Assembly (NCBI GenBank): GCA_902729315.2
Contig: LR746270.1
Coordinates: 2,326,501-2,390,500 of the forward strand
Source of the DNA: Spirodela intermedia
Taxonomy: Eukaryota > Streptophyta > Magnoliopsida > Alismatales > Araceae
DNA: 64,000 nt
Direction of reading: 5' to 3'
Below, one piece after another: positions 21,930 through 34,400 of the stretch. Position 1 is the stretch's first letter, and every line of letters starts with the position of its first letter. The notes below the pieces were generated by a model. That model was not told where the DNA came from and ran no database searches. It saw nothing but the letters and a program-made list of their open reading frames with translations. The translations under genes were made by a program, and so were the position numbers.

Positions 21930-22690
21930 GGTCCTTAAATGATTGAATAATTCAAGAGGGAGGGGGGGTTGAATTGACTTTTACTATTTCTAAAAATATA
22001 TAATTTATATCTTTAAAGAAGTAAGCCAATAGAAAACAATTCACAACAGGTTTTACAATGGTTTGGTCAATTCTTTTGACCTACATCCTCTTTTGAGGAC
22101 TCCACTTTGTTTCTACTATTCTTTCTCATAATACACACTTGATTTTAAGGAAATTAAGAACCTTTTACATTTTCAAGCTCCACGAGCTTGTGACCAACCA
22201 ACTTAGAACTCTAAGCTTAGAGTTCCTAAGTCCCTAGGCCTCCTCATTACAAGCACACCACAAGTGCTTCAACAAACTATGTGATTGTGTTGATAACACA
22301 CCACAAGTGTCTCAACCAGTCCACAATACACCACAATAGTTTACAATCACAAAATGTAATGAGGAACAATTTTATCGTAACTTTCAATTATTCTATTGTG
22401 TTCACCACAAATTGTTGGTGTTGAAGAATATTTGAAGATGTTGGGTTGAAGGAGAAAGCTTTTGAGTCGTTGGAGAGACATCTGAAGCTTTCTTGAATCG
22501 ATGTATTTCATCCTTGAACTTTGGAAAGTGAAGGCATGTGAATGGGAAGAAGAGATGTATTTTGAGCAACAATTGTCACTTGAAATCATATATTTTCTTT
22601 TACCCTCGAATCTAGACAAAGCATCTTATTTATTGGTAGGATGGGTTGCCCCCTCTTTCTCCTTATCAGGTCAAACAACAAGCTAAAATG
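21930..22690. mobile_element. possible Copia (SIRE-type) LTR fragment
   Basis: Begins with an AAGAGGGAGGGGGGGTTGAATTG tract, a composition seen at the ends of SIRE/Maximus LTRs, followed by about 700 bp of non-coding sequence with short duplications (CACCACAAGTG twice). No partner LTR or internal domain was found, so the identification is tentative. Confidence 0.25.
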
Positions 22691-23339
22691 GGCCTTAAGC
22701 ACATGGATCTTGAAAAATACAAAAATAGTAATCAGAAAGAGTGAAAAATTCATAACTCTCTTGATACTTTGAATATTTTGGAAGGATTTTCAGTCCTAAA
22801 TTCCTATTTGAAACAGCTTTCCATTGAGTTGTCATGCTTATATCTGTTGCATATTTTTTGAGATAAAATTACTTCAATATAAAAGGTCATGTTGATTGAC
22901 CATTCTACCCTTGGTAAATATATGAGGTCAATCTTATAAAATCAAATCAACATTTTAATAATTCTCTCCTAAATTTATTTCTCATGATTCCTTATTCAAA
23001 GATCCTTTTATTAATTACTCACATCTTTATATTGTTGAAGCCATTTGATACAAAAATTTAAATATTAATATTTACATGTGAGATGATTGTATCTTTACCT
23101 CGCATATACTTTTTATTATCTTTATGTCCAATTCATATAAAAGTCATAAATATGAAAAAAATTAAGTCATATAATCTAGTCCTCAAAACAATATCCAAGT
23201 AATTTAAACATCAATATATTTACCATGTTAATCGTACATTCAAGTCACATCAAATATCATCAATTTTAAGATAATTAAGTCAATGTCTAAAAATCATCAA
23301 AATTATCTTTTCTCTTCTAAAGTTAATCCATAACTCAAT

Positions 23340-23465
23340 AATAAGTATTCATTATCATGAGTTAATAATTTATTATTAATATATTTTAAGCCTTAACCAA
23401 TGATAAATATATTTATATTTATGTTAAATTAAAAAGTGATTAAAAATTTAGTTGGTTAGAAGCAC
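23340..23465 (+). repeat. AT-rich repeat family, copy 3
   Basis: Third copy of the 21280 repeat, about 1.7 kb from copy 2. It includes CATTATCATGAGTTAATAAT, ATTTTAAGCCTTAACC and TTATGTTAAATTAAAAAGTG. Just after it comes AGAAGCACAATCAAG, also close to a word near 21845. Confidence 0.6.
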
Positions 23466-24836
23466 AATCAAGTAGAGCCACAAGTAGGAGGCTCAAGTGA
23501 TCAGGCATGGGACAACAATTGACGGGGCACATGTGCATCACTCTCATTCCACATCACTAGTGGTTAATCGCGCATGGGACAAGAAGTGGTGGTACACACA
23601 TGAAAGGATTATATTGACCATAGGTATTATTATATATTCATCTCAAAACTCAAAAAATAATTGATGTGGGACTAAGCTTGTGTCACTGTTCACTAATAGA
23701 TTTCTAATCATTTTAATACCTAAACTATTCTTGATTTATAAGAATGAGATATCCTTATGATGTCACTTGACAAGGATATTTACATACTTATTAAACTCTC
23801 TCTCATACATGCAAGAGATTGGTGAGGGTTTAAATCCCATTAAAGCCAAAATTGATATTTTTATTTGATTAAATCATAATTTTTATATTAGAATCACTCA
23901 ATCAACAATAAAATTATCATCAATATAATTTGCAAAGTATTGTTATCAACTATTTGAATGATTATGCATGAAAAGATCATGAATCTATTGATTAAATCAT
24001 CTTTGATTGATCAACAAATAACTTATCATCTGGAAGATTATCTTCTTTCAACAGACCTAAGGATGAAACTTTCTAAAATGCACCTCACCTCCATCAAGCT
24101 TATCTCTGTCGGGTGACAATCATTGGAGATCCAAAAGTTACTATTTTTTTGCTACATCAGATGACAACCGTTAGAGATGATTTATTCACCTATTTCATTG
24201 ATTACTAAACTTTACAAGAAGATTAAGAGATTTCTCACATCATCCATATTTAAAGAGAGCCTTTAAGGCTATAGACATTAAACAATAATCCTCTCAAACA
24301 CTCAAAATTTTGACGATTGCTGCTATGAAGTCAAAACTCTACTTTTACTATTTTAAATTTAACACTTACTTAATTTATTGACATTTCATATGATTTCAAG
24401 TTTCAAAAATCTTCTTTATTCAATTACAAATCTTCTAACTTTTACATATCTTAATTTCATCAATTAAACATCTATAATTGATGACATATTTTAAAATACT
24501 TTCACTAGAATTATATTTATCATGAGTGCTAATGCTATTTTGACTTTTATACATATTTTTTTCTTTTTCACAAATTTTTAAATATATTTTATCTTCAACA
24601 TTTAGTCTTAAATTTATAATAAATTATGTTCTTGGAGAAAAAGTTTTGAAATATTATCATATATTATCTTACATCCATGTGATTGATTTTCATTTTTTTA
24701 TTATTTTTAGAAAAATTTATCAAATTATAATTAATTTATTTTACTATCATATTTCTAAAATTTTAAAAATTTGTATTTTCTATTTTTATAAAATTTAAAT
24801 TTACATGATTTATTATACAAAAATTAGGTCACGTTG

Positions 24837-25450
24837 ATTTTTGGCACCATTACTGGGGATATATTACACAATATTTAGTATTTTTTATTTTTATCTTAGA
24901 GTACACAAAATAAATCTAATTCTTATTTTTATTTTCTTCCTATAAAAAAAAATGAAGAGCAACAAGGCAAGGGTTGGATTAAACTGAAGGATGGTAATAA
25001 TTATTAAAATTTATCCTCAAATTTATAAATTTGTATGTATGGTAGAAGATCTTTTACATTAAAAGTTAGAAAACTCTTTCACTATTTCACCTAAAACTAA
25101 AAATTTGAAAGAGAAATCAATTTTGATGGATCTTGAAGATAGTATAAGTAAAACTAAGAATAATTTTATGACCATGAAAAATCATTATTTCTATAATTCA
25201 TATTAATGACCATCTAATATTAAAGTCTCATTAGCACCTACGGTTAAATTAAAAATAAATCTATATTTTTTTATTTACTTCTTAATTTTATAGATTACTT
25301 TTAGAGAAACCTTATCAATATTTAGAAATTTTTCATATGATCTATGATTTAGTTAATATCCCTCAACTTATACCAGAAATTGTTAAGATAAAATTATTTC
25401 CACATACACTTAGGGACAAGGCTAATTGTTAGCTATCCGCATTAGATGTA
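24837..25450 (+). mobile_element. Gypsy (Tat/Athila-like) relic: primer site and gag
   Basis: TTGGCACCATTACTGGGGA (24840 region) matches the tRNA-Asp primer site of Tat/Athila elements (TGGCGCCGTTGCCGGGGA) except for four transitions. At 25304-25444 the plus strand encodes a gag core, EKPYQYLEIFHMIYDL, then PEIVKIKLFPHTLRDKA, and a TAG where the conserved Trp (W of AKxWL) belongs. Other stops occur upstream. The LTR would lie left of 24837, but its start could not be placed. No pol was seen, and the element is dead. Confidence 0.7.
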
Positions 25451-28400
25451 TCATTTATTACTTGCGCTCTACTTCACATCGATATGTGTCAGTATATTGT
25501 CTGCAAACTTTTAGATATGTAGAAGAGGAAACAAAGTCTTATAAATAAAAATAATTTAAATATATAATAAATTACATAAACCATAATAGATATATGTACT
25601 TTATGTGGACATGTTTAAAGGTTTCATTGTTATTTAATTTAACTTCTAATATAAAATAATTATTTTGACCTTAAGTTGATTTTCCTCAACTAATATGGCT
25701 TAGATCATCTTGTAATCTAGTTCCATTGTTCTAAGCTTATCAATTTACTCTTGTGTCCATTTCTTTCATTATAAAAACTAAGCTCCCAAAGCCAACACAA
25801 GAGGTCTTGTAGTTACTAACTTTTACCTAAGCATTTGATACTCCAAATTTGAAGAGAATACACTAATAAAAGGTATGAAAGGCATTGGAGGTGAAAACAT
25901 GATAATGGCATTGAATCCTTAGTTTGAACCCATCATTAGTCTTCATTTAAATAGGGTTTTGTGATTTTTGTCTTTCATATCTAATAACCTTAGCTTTTCA
26001 TGTCATATTTACCCTTAGTATTGCACATAGTATGTAGGTATGACATGTGGGCAATATTTAAGGACTAATGGTCATTGATTTTAGGGCAATTACAAATGAA
26101 GAAGAGGCCAACTTCCACAAAAGATGCTTATCTACTAGGTGATAGGCTTTCATCTTCTTATCTTGCTCTATCCCATCTGCCATCTTTTATTACTCATCAT
26201 CCATCCCTCCAAGATGTTTCCTCCCATGTGCTTTTTAGTTTTTCATATCCAAGAGTCCCCTCTATCTTCTTCTCAACAATCTCTCCTAACCTTTCTTTGC
26301 GTGTTCAATTTATTGCCACAATGCAATTTGCATCCACCTATCTACTTACATCCAATTATGTGTGTCCACATACACCTCTTATTCACATTCTCTCATATAT
26401 ATACAATTATATTTTCATCTACCAACTAATGCCAATAAACATATGTCCTTATTTGTTTTTCTTACTGAAATTAGATTGCAATGGTTATTCCTTAACATGT
26501 CAAGTGAATCCATTTAGCTGAATCTTAACATCTATGTCCCAACCAAATGTACCTTATTGGAAACTTTATTTTTCTATGGAAAAGAATTTAGTATTTGAAC
26601 AATTTAATTTGACAGCAATGTTTGAAGTCATTGTAGATATTGGGTTACATATCTTAATCGCTACAAATTACAAATTTTAAGTGTACATATTATGATTTAA
26701 TTATTTGTACTTTTAAAGTGTCTATTTTACTATGCAAATATAACTAGTTGGAATATTGATTATAACATCAACTTAGTTAGAAGACCAGCTAGATGAATTC
26801 AACTAAAACATTAAATTGGTAGAGTTTCAGAACTTTTAGTACTCTAAAAAGTTTACAAGTACACAAAATTATGATTAGCTCACTACAAGTTCTTAATTTA
26901 TCACATGCATGTACAAAAAAGCTTTCATGACTAATCTATTCATTACAACCATCATAAATCAAGGCTCAGAAATTGAATTGTGAAGTAATCTTATGTCTCA
27001 AATAATAAGTACAACTAAATCTCAAATATTTTCATAAAAATAGAGATGCTAAGAAGATAAATAAGTTGCAGAAAATAGTTAGGAAATTCAAACAATTAGA
27101 TTTGATATTGACTTTACAACATTAACAAGTGTTTCCTTAAGTCAAATTTCAAGTATTGATGCGATAGACAATGATCTGACATCTAGCTTTTATTACCTAG
27201 TGCAAAATGACCATTGAGAGTGTTTCAAAATTCACTCTATGATAAGGTGACTTCATCCCACACAAAGGAAAAAGAAATAGAGAAACATAAGATTAATATT
27301 CACAATTTAATCTATCCATACAAACCCAAAGGTCATTTGAGAACTCAAAAGAAAAAGAAGACCAGATAGTAAACACATTATACAAATAATTCATTCCCTT
27401 GATATGATGCTACATAACTAAAAATGGAAGGATTTGAATCTAACAAACCATGAAGAACTTAAGTTGGAATTTCACCAAGATTGTCCCTGGTTGTGTGAAT
27501 TAATATGATAATATTTGATGCTTTCATACATCAATTACTAGTGTCATGTGCTTAAATTTTAAAGTCCATTAGCACTTAGCTTAGAAAACACCTTGAGCTG
27601 TATCACAGGCTAAAGCTAAGAACTAAATAAAACAATGACTCTCGAAAAGCAATCTGGTTGCTGATCTTGTAAGCACTTGACCAAGTGATGGCTCAACACT
27701 TATTTGGCTACTAGCTATGTGAGAAATATAGTTGTCCATAATCTAACTGCTATCTAACTACCTCTTTATTTAGTAGCAATTATGTTGATTACCAAATAGT
27801 TATCCAATTAGTACTTATGTGGGCTCTAGAGAGGTTTGCAGCCTAGCAATTGTCTTATTTCTAGTTTTGTGAGCATTAAGGTGATTGATAGTCCAACAAT
27901 TATTTACTATTTTGGACACAAATACTTAGACATAATCTTCAAAGAAAATTAGTAGAACTCAAGGAGTAAGAGTCCTCAAAATAGTATATGTATGTAGGAA
28001 TTTGAACCACTTTCAAAATTGAGTTTCACTAGGGGCTGAACTCTTATAACCCTTCACTCAAAACTATTCCTAAATCCACCATTTTAGAATGTCAACTATT
28101 GATTGCAATGATTGGCTCTCATGAGTGATAAGCCAGACTTATCATAAGTTTAACTACAAATTAATGTAAAATTTTACTACAAGTGATAATTTCATAAAGA
28201 ATGAACGATGACAATTTTGATATAGAGAATAATTAATTTGTCTTGATATTTTTATATCTTCGTGTAGAATCTCTCTGAATGTTAAAGACTTATCCTTGAT
28301 TTCTAGTTGGAATGAAAATAATTTCTTCATTAGATTCCCATCCCAATTTCACATCTTTGTAATTGTGTTTTTAACTTTTGAATTATGATCAAAATTATTA

Positions 28401-29420
28401 TTGTAGAAAGCTGAAAAATGTTAGCAAAAAGGCACAAGAGAATAGATGATCAAGTGGTGTTCAAATGGACAAGAAAGGGTTAATTTATATTATATAATTT
28501 TGATCATGTATTTCTTTTTTTCCACCTCTTCAATATTCTCTCTAAAACTTAAAAAATGTGACATAACCATCTAGCATGATGCCTCATTTACATCTTTTGG
28601 ATATATCCTTTACATCTAAACATGTAATATATGTCTTCAAGAATCAATTCAGCTAATATATTCAGTTTCAAGATTATTTGCATATGACATTATATTCATA
28701 TTTTCCCATCACTTTAAATTACATAAATAAATATTTTTTGTTCCCCAACAAACAATATTGATAATTATGATTGTATCCTTTACAATATTGTTTGTCCTTT
28801 CCAATCTAGTGGTGTAATCCTTAATTTAGATTGAAAATATATCCACTAAATAAAATTATGCTTTTGAACATATTTTTATATATTTCACCAATCTCAAATT
28901 GTATGATTGTACCAACACTTTTTAAACGTGATAATTATGTTTTCAAGGATCTCATAATCATTACTTAGATATAACTATGATTTTATCACTAAATATGCAT
29001 GTCCAAGTGAGTCATCTTATATTTAATCAAATATAACTATGATTTTATCATTTGATTATACATATGAGGATCGGTAATCATCATAACATTTTAGGACGAT
29101 AAGGACTCTTAAAGGTAAAATATCCATCTTTCATTTATCTTGACTACAAAAAAATATGCACCACAAAAATGAAAAAATTAAAACCCCATCAGTTCAATTA
29201 GATTTCATGTTATAATTTTGTACATCATATTCTAATATCTTAGCAAAGTCTATTCACGGTTACTCCTCAATATCTTTGAATATTCTCTAAGCTCGTGATT
29301 ATAACATCTTCTCCAAGTTTCTCATTGGTTGGTCTCAACGCATTGTTTGGTCTAAGGTAGAATGGGAACTAGAATATGCTCCATAATCATCGTGCGCCAT
29401 TTGTCACCTCAACTCTGAAA
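25451..29420. other. AT-rich intergenic DNA
   Basis: About 4 kb of AT-rich sequence. The longest frame (26075-26521, 148 codons) has no recognisable motif, and its composition (Ser/Leu/Ile/His/Pro) looks like chance. No RNA gene or repeat array was evident. Confidence 0.45.
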
Positions 29421-29429
29421 GAGTTTCTA

Positions 29430-30670
29430 CAACGATAATATGTTTGTTACGGTGATGCCCCCCAACCAGTATGAATTTTCAATAAATTCCAGAATAAACT
29501 GCTCAGATTCCCTGCATTCCAGTCAATGCCGTTTCAGCTATCTCCTTCCTCGGATTTTATCCATAAATAGTTTCAACCCCCCACCGGGGTTCACTATCTT
29601 ATCCGGACAGGGCCAGGCCGTCCGAATCCGCCGTCTACTGTCCGATGGACGTTTGACGGCGACACGTGACCGCAGAGTTCCCTTCTCCTCCGCCGTCGCC
29701 GCCATGAGACGTCGCTTTCTCCCTGTCCGGAATCGCGGCCATAAAATCCCCCGCCTTTTTTCTCGGTCTCCTCCCGTATATATATGCACTATTCTCTAAT
29801 ACGGGTGCATTAAATAAGTCGGTGGCCCCTTCTTAAAGGGCCCCGACATACCGAAAGCCCGGCCCGATATACTCTCAGGCCAGGCCCGGAACAGCTTTAC
29901 TATTGGGCGTGCAAATTTTTCTAATTATTCTAGATCAGAAAAATTATTCTAAATCAGCCTAGTCATTGATCCTCTCTCTCTCTCTCTCTCTCTCTATGTA
30001 TACATATATATATACATGTATTTCTGTACCTATCTATCTATCTATCTATCTATCTAGTAGGCTCTTTAAGGCCTGAGGTGAAGTTACCTCTCTCTCTATC
30101 TATACATACATATATATATATATAGAGATATATATATTGATCTATATATCTACAATGTTATTTAATGAATTTGGGAATTTGTCACGGATGGAAATCCTAT
30201 TTACACAGAATTTTGATTAAAATATTATGCTCACCCATCCTAGTATCTTAAAATCAGGTCCACCCGTGCTAAAATTTCCATTAAAATATTATGCCCACAC
30301 ATTCTAGTACCTTAATTATTTTTTAAAATAATATTTACATAAATATTTAAGAAATATCCCTAAATTTCTGGTGCTTTTTTCAGATCAAAATTTTGGAAAT
30401 ATTATTTTGGATTAATAACGCGAGAAATAAATATAGGAATATAATTTCTCTGAAAATAAGCGCATATAAAAAAGGGAACAGGGCCGCGGCGGGAGATCGT
30501 CGGCTGACTGCGACACGTAGTGTCGCTGTCGGCGCTGTCGGGCGATGGCGGGGTCCCACAGGAGGCGGCCGACCAACGCCAGTCAACGAAGCAGGCGGCT
30601 CACGTGCTCGGTCAAGCCGTCAGAGCCCTCTGGTCCCCGTGACGCACGTGCGAGGATGTAGCTAACCTGA
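29430..30670. other. GC-richer block with CACGTG motifs and microsatellites
   Basis: Two GC-rich patches (about 29570-29900 and 30480-30665) flank microsatellites: (CT)n near 29970-29994, (TATC)n near 30030-30056 and TA-rich runs at 30100-30150. CACGTG-type motifs occur near 29662, 30601 and 30692. Overlapping frames on both strands in the GC patches are not convincing genes. The block could be distal promoter sequence of the downstream GIF gene or an unrecognised non-coding transcript. Confidence 0.4.
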
Positions 30671-30975
30671 AGCCATTCTCGGCACGGCCTCACGTGCTCT
30701 CGGAAACAGAAATGCTTTCTGGGAAGGCATTCCTACCCGCATTCCAGAAATAGACCAATCGATCATCAGAGAAGTCACTTCTCTAATGTAATAGCGTGGA
30801 AAATGGGAGTGATCGCAATACATATGAAGGGAAACCATTCTCAGCACGGCCTCAGGTGCTCTGAGAAACATAAACGCTTTCTGGGAAGGCATTCCGAGCC
30901 TCGTTTCTTCAGATCCCAGAATGAAACCGATCGATCATCTGAGAACTCCTTTCCCAGAATAGCGTGGAAAAACGG
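30671..30975 (+). repeat. tandem duplication upstream of the GIF1-like gene
   Basis: Two copies of about 140 bp (30671-30806 and 30832-30975), offset 162 bp. They share CCATTCTC(G/A)GCACGGCCTCA, then CTTTCTGGGAAGGCATTCC, CGATCATC and AGCGTGGAAAA. The second copy ends about 320 bp upstream of the GIF1 start codon, so it lies in the promoter or 5' leader. Confidence 0.85.
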
Positions 30976-31292
30976 CGGGAAAGAGGCTGAGGACGGCGGC
31001 GGGTGGGGCCATCCAAAATCACTGGGCAACTGTGGAGACGGTGGGGAGAACAGGAGAATGGCTGTCAGCGCTGGGGGGAAGCTGTGGGGCCCACAGTGGG
31101 GCCCACAGTGGGGCCCAGCAACCCTCGTACGGCGTCTCGAACCCCCCCTTCCCCCCGTCCTTCGCCTTTTATCGTCTGACGGGAAAAGGGGGGGAATAGA
31201 GAGAGAGAGAGCAGGGCTAGAGAGTAGGGGAGAGGCAGTAGCAGGCTCTTTGGTGGGTGTGGGGGTGGAAGGGAGGGAGAGGGGTGTTTAGA

Positions 31293-31461
31293 ATGCAGCA
31301 GCAACTCATGCAGCAGCATCCGATGATGGCATACGCCAACCACCCCGGAAACGTCACCACCGATCTGATCCAGCAGGTTCTTTCCCGTGCGCTAATCGCC
31401 GTTTCTTCCTCTTTTCTCGTCTGCATTCATTTCTATGCTCTTTGTGATTTGCGCTAGTTAG

Positions 31462-31497
<36 letters not shown>

Positions 31498-34400
31498 AAG
31501 ATATATATATATATATGTATGTTGTCTGTGCCATATTCCATGCTTATGTTGTTCACACGGAGTCATTCTTCTACTCCTACTTTTTTTTTTCGGCGTTACT
31601 AATGAGAGGGACACATTTTATGGTGTTCTATTGGGGTTTTCGACCTGTTCACAGTTTTGCTTACGCAGCAAAGATGATGACGATTTTTTGTCTTTCTTTT
31701 GCTTTTAGTCGTGAATTTTGGCTTTTTGATCCGGTGCCCCGCCTCCTCCCCTCCAACATTATTGTACCGTTCTTTACTGTGTCTCTTTATATTTCGTTTT
31801 CTGCAGAACATCCTTTTCCAGTATCTTTATATTTCATTTCACTTTCTTTAGACCAGGAGGTAAGATTATGTTTTTTCTCTCTGGCTGGGAATATTTTCCG
31901 TTTCCAGGATCTTTTCCTCGGCATCTGTTGATGATTTGAGGAAGGGTCTTTCTCCTGGATAATGATGAAGCTAGTTGTGCGCTCTTACGTCTATTCTATT
32001 CGTTTTTGCTGTTGTCCGCTTCTTCAGTGTTTGGCGTATTCTTTCGTCTGTTTGAAGGTTATTGGTCGAAAAAGTTTACTATCTCAATGTCTCTGTACAT
32101 ATTCAGTCTAATGCTCATTGATCTTTAATATCTCAGATTGAAGAATCACGTATAATCCATTGATGTCTTCTCGCTTGTTTTTTCCTTTTTTTAGCTTCCT
32201 GAATTCCTGTGGAGACCTCTTTCTGTTGTGCTTCATTGACGTGTAGCATGGGAGTCGTATCATCTTCAGATGGATTTATCAGTAATCTTCGCTATAACAT
32301 TTCTATGCTGAATAGGGGAGTAGTGTGTTACGTAAGATAAATAGATATTTAGGTCATCTGTACGGAGCATGATTCCGGGATTCTAGTGCTTCTCCTTTAA
32401 TGTTCCAGATTTGTGCTCATCATTGGTTCAGATTCTTGGATGCTGCCCATGTTACGTGTTCGAATGATGGCGCTAGTCTCTACAGGGCGTTTGAAATAGG
32501 TATCTCGCTGGACTATTGATGTGCCCTCTCAGAAGCCCACCTTAATGGCTCCGGATTTGATATTTCACTCTCTTCAGCAGCAAAGGTCCTGATGACAATA
32601 TGTGCATTCTGAGAAAATGTGAGGTGATCTTGGACGAAGTTTGTGATGGCCGAGAAGCCATTCAGCCTATCCTTAGTTTTGTAGGAGGGGAGCCTCTTTG
32701 TTAATGAAGATATTAGCAGAGTATGTTGAGATCACAGAACTAAATCTCTGGTGTCCTTCGGAGACGAATGGAAAAATCAGATTTTCTGGAGTGGGAAATG
32801 ATCCTGTACGGGTCTTGTTCTAGATCTTCCTCATTCCTAGCTAGGTGCGAGATGAAGAACCACTTTCTCTGTGGTCCCTGTTCAGAAGAGGGGCTTTATA
32901 TATCCTCAAAAAGCCAGAGGGCATGGGGTTGGATCTTGTGGAACCAGTACATCAAGCTAAAAGCGAGATAATCTGTATAAAAATAAGTGAATCTCGTAAA
33001 AAAAACTTCATGAAATTCATTACGATTGGGGTGAAACGCTCAAAAACTATTTTCATTAAAAAGCAGATCAAAAATAGGTTTTAAGTGCGTGATAGTTGAG
33101 AGATTATTTACCAATAAGATTGAGGTGGAATTATAAAATCTAGATAACAACTAATGAATTGAGATGAAAAAGCTTCAATAACCTAATGCTGAGGTGGAAC
33201 GTCTACAAATAAGATCAGAAGAAATATCTTCATGCGTACATCTGAATCTAAGAAATATGGACCAAAGATTGGGGAGTAAGTTACCTTCTCTTGAAGTAAT
33301 GAACCCAGTCGAGTTGAGAGGTATTAAGGGTGCGAAATCTAGCTGGTCCCACGTTTGAAACCTATATCTTGCATGAGAAGGGAAAGGAGTCATGCTCGTG
33401 CAGTTTTTGATTTTTTCCGTGCAGAATCTTCTTATGTTGACACCTGATATGGCAACAGGCCTGCATGGGAATAGGCGGATTCTTTTAAACATGGAAGGTC
33501 CTCTCAAGAGACGACTTTACACATGAATGATTGGGGTGTGGTCGTGTGGGGGTCTTTGCCCTTGGGCCAAAAAGTTATGCAAAATCATTTGAGGTTCTGC
33601 ATGGAAAAATTGTGTTGTCAATGGGGGTTGGTTGTGGACGATCTTGGTTGTCATGTGACAGATGGAGATCCAACCAAGCTCTTGTTAGAAGAGAATCTTC
33701 ACATAATGCTAATGGTAGAGGGAGCAGATGATGATTTGGCTTCTCGCATTTATCTATCCTCAAGGTCGTTGTCCAATTTCTGTTCTCTGCCTTTCATGAG
33801 TTGATAATGAAATTCCGTTGCTTCTGTCAAGTCCTCTGGGTTGTAAATGAAAAACAGATAAATATATTAGAATTGTAAATGACAACGTAAAAGTAGGTCA
33901 AGAACTAATAGGAAAAGAAAATAGATCCGTAAGTGAAAATCCTGAGAAAAAATGGAGCTTAAAAGAAGTTAGGCGGTGTTCTTCTTTGAGCCATATTACT
34001 TCAGAATGGTTATTGTCAAAGATGATGTTCTATAGCTTTGATGAAACAACTCTAGTCCTTTGTTTCCCTACCAATGGATCAGTAGTCATTGGTATTGGAC
34101 TAGGTGTCTGAATCTTCCCATTGAACCTACCCTTGATGGGGAGATAGCATGTCAGTCCGGGTCATGCTAGAGAAAGCTATTATGGTCATCCATCAGCCCA
34201 AGTTTTGGAAAAAGATTCTAACGAAATGCAATGGCTTATCAATTTTCATGGTCCTAGCTGGGCATGGAGTACCAGCAGAGCGAGTGAACTGTAATCCTTA
34301 TAAGTGGTGCTGAAGTAAAATTTTTGTGTGCAAAAATCAATCATAAAAGACAGTCTATTCAGAGTCTTCCTCTAGGTGTTTCACTAGGTCATGGAACATT

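Noticed and set aside
26075-26521. 148-codon plus-strand frame as a gene
   Set aside because: No recognisable motif, a second overlapping frame of similar length, low-complexity composition and no splice or promoter support.
29440-29799. Overlapping frames in the GC-rich block
   Set aside because: Both strands are open because of high GC content, and neither translation resembles a protein family.
33175-33507. 110-codon minus-strand frame in GIF1 intron 1 as a gene
   Set aside because: No family resemblance and no continuation. It may be transposon debris but is not supportable.
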